From Chitinophagaceae bacterium UBA3430 (GTDB taxonomy: Bacteria; Bacteroidota; Bacteroidia; Chitinophagales; Chitinophagaceae): 11,607 bases of DNA. The DNA lies in the NCBI GenBank assembly GCA_002378975.1, contig DFST01000131.1, positions 1 through 11,607 on the forward strand, given 5' to 3'. The notes under the pieces were generated by a model. The model ran no database searches, had not been told where the DNA came from, and saw only the letters and a list, made by a program, of their open reading frames with translations. This document shows, piece by piece, positions 1 to 5,487 of this stretch. The position numbers and the translations under genes were made by a program. How positions within the stretch are numbered: the stretch's first letter is position 1; the number at the start of each line of letters is the position of its first letter.

Positions 1-1425
1 AGTGCGGGTGTGTTCAGTGCCACGCCTGCCGGACTCGTTTTTGTTAATACAGCCTCCGGGGAAATAAACCTCGGAGCCAGTACGCCCGGCACCTACACCG
101 TCACCAACGCAATCGCTGCCGGTGGAGGATGTGCCGCTGCTTCTGCAGCGACCACCGTCACCATCACCGCATTGCCACAAGCTTCCATCAACTATGCAGG
201 CGCTCCTTATTGCATCGGTAATGCCACTAGTCAATCTGTGACCCTGACCGGTAATACCGGTGGCACCTTCAGTGCCACGCCTAGCGGCTTGTCCATCAAT
301 ACGGGTACAGGTGCAATATTGCCTTCTTCCAGCACAGTCAATAGTTACACGGTCAGTTATACCCTGGCGGCCGGGGGAGGATGTGCAGCGGTCATTGCCA
401 CTACATCAGTAGCGATCAATCCCATTCCCTCAGCTACCATTAGTTATGTAGGTGCTCCTTTCTGCGCCTCCCTGACTACGGCACAGTCCGTTACTCAAAC
501 CGGAACCACCGGCGGAACGTATGCGGCAACTCCAGCCGGACTTTCCATTAACATCAACACCGGTGCCATTACTCCTTCCACCAGTACGCCGGGTACGTAC
601 ACGGTAACGTATACGACAGCAGCCAGTGGTGGTTGTGCAACATTCTCTACCACCAGCTCGGTGACCATCACACCGATACCCAATGCCACCATTAATTATG
701 GAGGATCTCCTTTCTGTGCATCATTGACCTCCGCTCAATCGGTTACACTAACAGGAACAACAGGTGGATCATTCAGTGCTCCTGCTGGACTTTCGATCGA
801 CCCCACTTCCGGTGCCATCAACCCATCGACCAGTACACCGGGTGCATACACCGTTACCTATACCGTAGCCGCATCCGGTGGATGCTCCGTATTTACTACT
901 ACGACCAGTGTAGTGGTCACGGGCGTGCCCAATGCAGCAATTAATTACATCGGAACACCTTTCTGTACTTCCGTGTTAACGCCGCAGGCAGTTACATTCA
1001 CAGGAGTAGGTGGTGGATCGTATAGTGTGGCACCCACCGGACTTACCCTCAATTCCAATACCGGAGCGGTAACGCCTTCCTCTAGCACACCCGGAAGTTA
1101 TACGGTCAGTTACACCATCCCGGCGATCGCCGGATGTCCGGCTCGTCCGGTTACTACCCCGGTCACGATTACACCGGCTCCAACGGCTACCATTAGCTAT
1201 CCGGCCTCTCCTTATTGTCAAGGTAGCGGACTCGCAGCCGTAACACGTAGCGGATCGACTGGCGGTGTGTTTAGTTCTACAGCCGGACTGGTAATCAATG
1301 CAACTACCGGCGAGATCAATCTCAATACCAGCACATCGGGTACATATACCGTCACCTATTTCATTGCTGCTGCCGGCGGATGCGTCTCCTTCAGCACCAC
1401 GGCCTCCATCACGATCAATCAAGTG
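1..1425 (+). repeat. Tandem ~84-residue adhesin repeats (one partial plus five)
   Basis: Units lie at about 1-177 (partial), 178-429, 430-681, 682-930, 931-1182 and 1183-1425, giving lengths of 84, 84, 83, 84 and 81 residues for the five complete units. Each follows the pattern I-[NS]-Y-x-[GA]-[AST]-P-[YF]-C, then TGxTGG, AGLSIN, a TGAI/GEIN turn, STPGTYTV and GGC near the end, closing with a Pro-containing linker. Two Cys per unit, 55-57 residues apart, are kept in all five complete units and could form a disulfide. The protein repeats are clear, but the DNA differs at many third codon positions, so this is an old array rather than a fresh duplication. Confidence 0.9.
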
Positions 1426-2208
1426 TCGGTCGCTGCCACGAGTGCCACCGCTACGCCTTCCTCTTTTTGCGGACCCACCAATGTTACGCTACGTACCGTA
1501 GGCGGCACACTCGCACCCGGAGCCAGTTGGGTTTGGTATAGCGGAAGCTGCGGCGGTACCCGAGTGGGTACTGGAGCTACGCTCGCACTGACCGGAGTAA
1601 GCGCAAGCACTACCTATTTCGTACGCGCAGAAGGTGGCACGTGCAGTAACTCCGCCTGTGTTTCAACTTCCGTTACGATCAATACGATCCCCACTATTCA
1701 GATCGATGTATTGGGTGATACAAGTCTGATCCCCGGCAAAACCTGTACGCTGATCGCAACAGCAACTCCGTTAAGTACCAGCAATACATTTGCCTGGTTC
1801 CTCAACGGAACGCAAGTGGTCGGTGCTACAGGTAGCTCTCTGATCGTTGACATCGATAAGATCGGCTTATACTCGGTTCGAGTAACCACTCCAAGTGGAT
1901 GTTCAACTACCTCATCAAGCCGTCGAATCACGGCTGCCTCTTCGGCGAATGTTTGGGTTGTGCCCAATCCGAGTACCGGACGTTTCCAGGTCCGTTTCTA
2001 CAGCCGCGCAACGGTCTTCAACTTCAAGCGCACGCTATTGGTATACGATACCCGTGGTGTTCTGGTACATTCGGTCACGGTGCCCATCACCGCTCCGTAC
2101 AGCAGCATCGACGTAGACCTCACGGCCAAACCACGCGGTATGTACTTCCTCTTCCTGCGAAAGGAAAATGAAGAGAAGCTCGGCGCGGGGCGGATCTTCC
2201 TCTATTGA
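1..2208 (+). CDS. Large repeat adhesin, type A T9SS substrate (3' part only)
   Basis: The reading frame is already open at base 1, so the true start lies outside the window; 735 codons are visible before the TGA. From left to right it has one partial and five complete ~84-residue repeats (to about base 1425), an Ig-like module (1426-1692, with Trp and several Cys), a second Ig-like module (1693-1941, with a WFLNG motif), and a C-terminal domain from 1942. That last domain begins VVPNPSTGRF, continues LLVYDTRGVLVHS and ends with GMYFLFLRK and a short basic/hydrophobic tail. This is the pattern of the T9SS type A sorting domain (TIGR04183 family), which directs export through the outer membrane and attachment to the cell surface. 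The composition is rich in Thr, Ser, Gly and Ala with almost no charge, typical of surface fibres. A role in adhesion is inferred; no enzyme domain is visible in this part. A terminator follows the stop. Confidence 0.88.
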   Translation, partial: SAGVFSATPAGLVFVNTASGEINLGASTPGTYTVTNAIAAGGGCAAASAATTVTITALPQASINYAGAPYCIGNATSQSVTLTGNTGGTFSATPSGLSINTGTGAILPSSSTVNSYTVSYTLAAGGGCAAVIATTSVAINPIPSATISYVGAPFCASLTTAQSVTQTGTTGGTYAATPAGLSININTGAITPSTSTPGTYTVTYTTAASGGCATFSTTSSVTITPIPNATINYGGSPFCASLTSAQSVTLTGTTGGSFSAPAGLSIDPTSGAINPSTSTPGAYTVTYTVAASGGCSVFTTTTSVVVTGVPNAAINYIGTPFCTSVLTPQAVTFTGVGGGSYSVAPTGLTLNSNTGAVTPSSSTPGSYTVSYTIPAIAGCPARPVTTPVTITPAPTATISYPASPYCQGSGLAAVTRSGSTGGVFSSTAGLVINATTGEINLNTSTSGTYTVTYFIAAAGGCVSFSTTASITINQVSVAATSATATPSSFCGPTNVTLRTVGGTLAPGASWVWYSGSCGGTRVGTGATLALTGVSASTTYFVRAEGGTCSNSACVSTSVTINTIPTIQIDVLGDTSLIPGKTCTLIATATPLSTSNTFAWFLNGTQVVGATGSSLIVDIDKIGLYSVRVTTPSGCSTTSSSRRITAASSANVWVVPNPSTGRFQVRFYSRATVFNFKRTLLVYDTRGVLVHSVTVPITAPYSSIDVDLTAKPRGMYFLFLRKENEEKLGAGRIFLY

Positions 2209-2230
2209 TCTTGTTATCTGATACCAACGA

Positions 2231-2257
2231 AGCCGGATCTTGCATCCGGCTTTTTTT
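2231..2257 (+). terminator. Intrinsic (rho-independent) terminator of the adhesin gene
   Basis: A perfect 8-bp stem AGCCGGAT/ATCCGGCT (2231-2238 and 2244-2251) with a 5-base loop CTTGC is followed directly by a T run to 2257. It lies 22 bases after the adhesin stop codon and 13 bases before the next start codon, so it separates the adhesin transcript from the racemase gene. Confidence 0.85.
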
Positions 2258-2270
2258 ATAACTTGTCGAG

Positions 2271-3665
2271 ATGAAGCATGTAAAATTTGTATCGGTTCTG
2301 ATCTTCTTGATGTCTTTTTTGACGTCGACGGCTCAACGCCCGATCGGCGTGTTTGATTCGGGAACTGGCGGGCTCACCGTTCTGGAAGCCATCCTTACTC
2401 TCGATGCTTTTAACAATCGAACCGGTCAACCTGGAGCCGACGGTAAAAAAGATTTCGAAAAGGAATCCTTCCAATACCTAGCCGATCAAGCCAACATGCC
2501 GTACGGCAATTATGCCGCCGAAAAAAAGACGGATCTGCTCAAGGAGAATATTTTGAATTGCATGGGTTTCCTACGCGGACAAACATTTTACAATCGAAGT
2601 AGCAATCAATGGAACCCACAGCAAAAGTCGCCCGTAAAAATGATCGTACTGGCTTGCAATACCGCTACCGCCTATGCGTATAATGATGTGCGCGCTTCGG
2701 TGATTACGAGCAATCCCAACGAGATCATACCCGTTATTGGCGTGATCGATGCCGGCAGTAAGGCTGCTTTGATCCATCAACAAAAACAATCTGGTACCAT
2801 CGGCGTATTTGCGACTGCTGGCACCGTCGCTTCCGATGGCTATCCACGCACCCTGCGTAAAATGGCTGCCGAATACGGATTGAAAGATCTTTCCATCGTC
2901 AGTCAAGGTGGATTCGGATTGGCCGAAAGCATCGATCGTGATTGGAGCTTTTATGTCGATACCGCCACACGGATTCGCCCCGATTATAAAGGTCCCTCAC
3001 TACAACACAAGAACTATCCGATCCGCGCCGAGCTCATGCAGGTCTATCACTTTGACACCACGAATAATAAGCTGCTCTGTGAATATGATGGCCAGGGGCG
3101 CTGTACAGACGTACAAATCAACGATCCGGGTAATTATGTTCGCTATCACCTCGTAAGCTTGCTGGAGAAAATGCGCGCCGAGAAATATACTCGCCCACTC
3201 AATACACTGATACTGGGTTGCACCCATTATCCGTATATGCGTGATACGATTCGGAATGTATTGAATGAGCTCTATCAGTTTAAAGAAAATGGTCAGTATA
3301 TCTACCGTTCCGTCCTGGCCCCGCAGGTCAACTTGATCGATCCTTCTGTAGAAACCGCCAAAGAGGCATATGTCGCTCTTCGGAAACAATCGCTGGACAC
3401 ACGCCGGCCCGTCTATTTCAATGCCAGCAACCCGCGCGCTGAATTCTTCATCACCGTACCCAATACCGACGATCCGCTCGTACACATACAACCCGATGGT
3501 TGGTTCACGTATGCCTATAAATACGGACGTACTGCCGGCGCAAAAAGAAACGATGTGCAATATGTTCCGTTTGACCGGGTGAATGTATCGGAAGCGACCT
3601 ATCAGCGGTTTGAGCGCGCGCTTCCATCGGTATATCGGTTATTGAAGCCCGCAGACGGAAGATGA
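2271..3665 (+). CDS. Exported Asp/Glu racemase-family protein (enlarged MurI-like)
   Basis: The fold is that of MurI glutamate racemase, which interconverts L- and D-glutamate for peptidoglycan. Landmarks are FDSGTGGLTVLEA (residues 28-40), MPYGNYAAE (76-84), LACNTATA (128-134 region, catalytic Cys129), PVIGVIDAGSKAAL (154-167), GTVAS (184-188) and LGCTHYP (315-321, Cys317 and His319). Both catalytic Cys are therefore present. It is unusual in two ways. The first 22 residues form a signal peptide (basic start, hydrophobic core, cut near STAQ), and the protein has 464 residues against about 260-290 for ordinary MurI. The extra length is an insertion at about 225-285 and a C-terminal extension of about 80 residues after NLIDPSVETA. 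The ATG at 2271 is chosen because it gives the complete signal peptide. It stands alone between a terminator and a 105-base gap. Racemase activity in the periplasm is plausible but inferred; a different amino-acid substrate or a non-catalytic role is possible. Confidence 0.85.
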   Translation: MKHVKFVSVLIFLMSFLTSTAQRPIGVFDSGTGGLTVLEAILTLDAFNNRTGQPGADGKKDFEKESFQYLADQANMPYGNYAAEKKTDLLKENILNCMGFLRGQTFYNRSSNQWNPQQKSPVKMIVLACNTATAYAYNDVRASVITSNPNEIIPVIGVIDAGSKAALIHQQKQSGTIGVFATAGTVASDGYPRTLRKMAAEYGLKDLSIVSQGGFGLAESIDRDWSFYVDTATRIRPDYKGPSLQHKNYPIRAELMQVYHFDTTNNKLLCEYDGQGRCTDVQINDPGNYVRYHLVSLLEKMRAEKYTRPLNTLILGCTHYPYMRDTIRNVLNELYQFKENGQYIYRSVLAPQVNLIDPSVETAKEAYVALRKQSLDTRRPVYFNASNPRAEFFITVPNTDDPLVHIQPDGWFTYAYKYGRTAGAKRNDVQYVPFDRVNVSEATYQRFERALPSVYRLLKPADGR

Positions 3666-3724
3666 GGCGTAGTCAGTTCAAAGCGGATTAATTTCTCTGT
3701 CAGTTCACCGGGTGATTTTTATTA

Positions 3725-3732
3725 TATACTTG
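3725..3732 (+). promoter_or_regulatory. Possible -7 element for the DoxX gene
   Basis: TATACTTG matches the Bacteroidota -7 consensus TAnnTTTG at all but one position. The upstream -33 region is poor (GTTC at 3703-3706, 18 bases away). If it is used, transcription would begin near 3739, which favours the ATG at 3771 over the GTG at 3741 as start codon. This is a weak call. Confidence 0.25.
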
Positions 3733-3770
3733 GAAGAAACGTGGTCCTAGCTTCGGGCAAACCAGGTTAT

Positions 3771-4211
3771 ATGAACCATTTTGCACATGTTCGGGAACTC
3801 AGTAAAACTCGTTACGCCTTCTGGTTGCTTGTATTGCGCATCGGATTGGGCTTGGCGTTGTTTTTTAAGGGAATTCAGTTTATGCGCAACGATGCATTGC
3901 TGTCTGAAGTGATCGCTGTTTCACCCGGCGTCCAAAAATTTGCCTGGCTGCAGGTATTCATACCTTGGGTGCATCTGTTCGGCGGGCTAATGATCTTAAT
4001 CGGCTTGTTCACCCGTTGGGTTTCCTTGGTTCAGATCCCGCTAGTTGTGGGGGCCATCTTCTTCATCAAACAAGACAGCCGTGTCTATTTTGGAAATCTC
4101 GAGCTCCCGCTGGCCATCCTTGTCTTTTTGCTTTTGCTGGTGTTTGTAGTTTTGGGTGATGGCAATCTGTCTTGGAAAAGACTGATCCAGAGCGAACGTT
4201 CCATTACCTAG
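3771..4211 (+). CDS. DoxX-family small membrane protein
   Basis: A 146-residue inner-membrane protein with four predicted hydrophobic segments at about residues 16-36, 58-80, 86-99 and 110-129. The family signature is visible as VLRIGLGLALFFKGIQF in the first segment and HLFGGLMILIGLFTRW in the second. DoxX-like proteins are widespread; some are subunits of quinol oxidases or take part in redox and stress responses, but most, including this one, have no known reaction. An in-frame GTG at 3741 would add ten residues (VLASGKPGY and a Met position). I prefer ATG 3771 because the hydrophobic core then follows a normal short N-terminus, although a GGAAG lies just upstream of the GTG. The gene is separated by 105 bases from the racemase gene and 143 from the transporter gene, so it is probably transcribed alone. 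Confidence 0.8.
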   Translation: MNHFAHVRELSKTRYAFWLLVLRIGLGLALFFKGIQFMRNDALLSEVIAVSPGVQKFAWLQVFIPWVHLFGGLMILIGLFTRWVSLVQIPLVVGAIFFIKQDSRVYFGNLELPLAILVFLLLLVFVVLGDGNLSWKRLIQSERSIT

Positions 4212-4354
4212 GAGCGGGCATCATCGGAATCCCCCCCGGATCTGCTGTTTGTGGATGGATCTCGGTATCGATTGGTTTTGCAGGAGTTTTGGAGTGTTTT
4301 TGATTGCTAATATTGTATGATCACGATTTCATTCTTTCTCCTTAAAATACAGCT

Positions 4355-5056
4355 ATGGTAACCATCGACAATTATTTGGACAGTCACTACATCCACCGCA
4401 GCAATTGGTTACGCGCAGCGGTATTGGGGGCCAACGACGGCATCATTTCCATTTCAAGTCTAGCAATCGGGGTGGCCGCGGCCAGCTCCTCGCGCGACCC
4501 TATTTTATTAGCAACCGTTGCCGGTCTCGTGGCAGGTGCCTTGTCGATGGCAGCGGGTGAATATGTATCGGTAAGCTCACAAACTGATATTGAGCATGCC
4601 GATATTGAGCGGGAGAAAATCGAGCTGGCGAAAATGCCGGAGCAAGAGCTCCAGATTCTGGCTGAGATCTACGAACGACGGGGATTGAAAAAAGAAACAG
4701 CCCTCCAGGTGGCCAAAGAACTCACCGAATCCGATGCGCTGGGTGCCCATGTACGCGATGAGCTGGGCATTACGGAAATGAGCCAGGCCAATCCGATACA
4801 AGCGGCTTTGGCTTCGGGAGCCGCCTTCACGGCCGGCGGATTTTTGCCCTTGATGGTGGCCTTGTTGATGCCTGTTCAATGGATGGAATATATTCTCTAC
4901 GGAGTTACGATTATAGCGCTGGTGGTATTGGGTGCAGTTTCTGCCAAGGCGGGTGGATCCAGTATCACCAAAGCCGTAATCCGTGTGGTGATCTGGGGAA
5001 GCATCGCCATGGGACTTTCCGCTCTGGTGGGTTATCTGTTTGGAGTCAGGGTATAG
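4355..5056 (+). CDS. VIT1/CCC1-family metal (Fe2+/Mn2+) transporter
   Basis: A 233-residue membrane protein of the vacuolar iron transporter/CCC1 family (DUF125), which moves Fe(II) or Mn(II) out of the cytoplasm in exchange for protons. Segment 1 (about 20-44) carries the signature GANDGIISISSLAIGVAAA and segment 2 (about 51-75) carries AGALSMAAGEYVSVSSQ. A Glu-rich helical stretch follows (about 76-145, starting DIEHADIEREKIEL), equivalent to the cytoplasmic metal-binding helices of VIT1. Segments 3-5 (about 155-173, 178-198 and 206-230) include the GGFLPL motif. The length is the normal bacterial one and no key motif is missing. In bacteria such proteins are usually linked with tolerance of excess iron or manganese; which metal is used cannot be told from the sequence. 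No metal-responsive operator was recognised upstream. Confidence 0.92.
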   Translation: MVTIDNYLDSHYIHRSNWLRAAVLGANDGIISISSLAIGVAAASSSRDPILLATVAGLVAGALSMAAGEYVSVSSQTDIEHADIEREKIELAKMPEQELQILAEIYERRGLKKETALQVAKELTESDALGAHVRDELGITEMSQANPIQAALASGAAFTAGGFLPLMVALLMPVQWMEYILYGVTIIALVVLGAVSAKAGGSSITKAVIRVVIWGSIAMGLSALVGYLFGVRV

Positions 5057-5079
5057 TTGATTCAAAAATTTTCGGCTAA

Positions 5080-5331
5080 AAAAAAGCAGTAATCACCTTT
5101 GCTCATGCAGGACTCCCGCTGCTGCTCGGGTTATTGCCTTTTGTCGTTTCCGCACAAGTGGAACTGCAGGTGCTGGGCATTATGCAAGATGCCGGACTGC
5201 CATCCCCTTGGGTCATGCGGTTTGGTACAGGGGTCTATCTACTGGAAGGATCTCAAAAAACGGTTTCCTTTTTTTATCAAAACCAACTTGTAAGTACCTG
5301 TACTTATTTATTAGATTTAACATGTTGGTAG
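5080..5331 (+). pseudogene. Decayed 5' fragment resembling an exported MBL-fold hydrolase
   Basis: The frame that opens after the TAA at 5077-5079 reads KKAVITFAHAG, then a hydrophobic core LPLLLGLLPFVVSAQ that looks like a signal peptide, then VELQVLGIMQDAGLPS. The last stretch resembles the N-terminus of PqqB-like metallo-beta-lactamase-fold proteins of Bacteroidota, which typically begin VLGxxQDAGxPxxGC. There is no ATG, GTG or TTG before the signal peptide, because a stop codon sits directly upstream of an A8 run. After the DAGLPS motif the expected Cys-rich segment is not found in frame; a partial likeness (HPLGSC, then YWKDLKKR) continues in another frame, suggesting a frameshift. The frame ends at 5331, far short of the ~280-320 residues expected, and no metal-binding HxHxDH motif is present. 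The family assignment is from memory of the motif and is tentative; that this stretch is non-functional is better supported. Confidence 0.45.
5291..5306. promoter_or_regulatory. Perfect inverted repeat, possible operator
   Basis: TAAGTACCTGTACTTA consists of 7-bp arms separated by two bases. A second small palindrome, AACATGTT, lies at 5319-5326. Both are just upstream of the candidate promoter at 5340-5372, a position where a regulator of the downstream operon could bind. There is no T tract, so it is not a terminator. Function is inferred from position and symmetry only. Confidence 0.3.
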
Positions 5332-5339
5332 TGGGCTTC

Positions 5340-5372
5340 TTCGGATAATATCTGGTGGATGGACTACGTTTG
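5340..5372 (+). promoter_or_regulatory. Bacteroidota-type promoter of the PKD/SprF operon
   Basis: TACGTTTG at 5365-5372 matches the -7 consensus TAnnTTTG exactly. TTCG at 5340-5343, 21 bases upstream, matches the -33 TTTG at three of four positions with correct spacing. Transcription would begin near 5379, before either possible start codon (5398 or 5488) of the PKD protein. It would drive all four downstream genes, because no terminator is seen between them. Confidence 0.5.
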
Positions 5373-5487
5373 CTGTTCGGCTATTTTAACGGAATAAATG
5401 TGTTTTTTAAGCAATAGCCCTATTTTTACTTGCTCGTTTGGCCCTAAGCCGGAACACCTCAAGAAACTAAAACCAATAACCACTGTC

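Noticed and set aside
976..1422. Open frame of 148 codons on the minus strand inside the adhesin repeats
   Set aside because: It is a mirror of the repetitive Thr/Ser/Gly-rich coding sequence; its product is Arg/Cys/Gly-rich with no recognisable domain.
1..1425. Regular repeats as a possible CRISPR array
   Set aside because: The period is about 250 bases, the units are translated without interruption, and the DNA between units is diverged. This is a protein repeat array.
3000..3560. Open frame of 186 codons on the minus strand inside the racemase gene
   Set aside because: The plus strand carries clear catalytic motifs over the same bases, and the reverse product resembles nothing known.
3701..3720. 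Possible terminator after the racemase gene (TCAC CGG GTGA then T5)
   Set aside because: The stem is only 4 bp with a 3-base loop, too weak to call.
4231..4237. C7 homopolymer between the DoxX and VIT1-like genes
   Set aside because: It is non-coding, lies 3' of the DoxX stop and far from the next start, and no consequence of length change can be argued.
4287..4315. Possible promoter of the VIT1-like gene (TTTTG, then TAATATTG)
   Set aside because: The -7 has one mismatch and the spacing of 16 bases is shorter than the usual 19-21, so it is not better than chance in this AT-rich gap.
4577..5065. Open frame of 162 codons on the minus strand over the VIT1-like gene
   Set aside because: The product is His/Gln/Arg-rich without family features and lies fully opposite a well-supported transporter gene.
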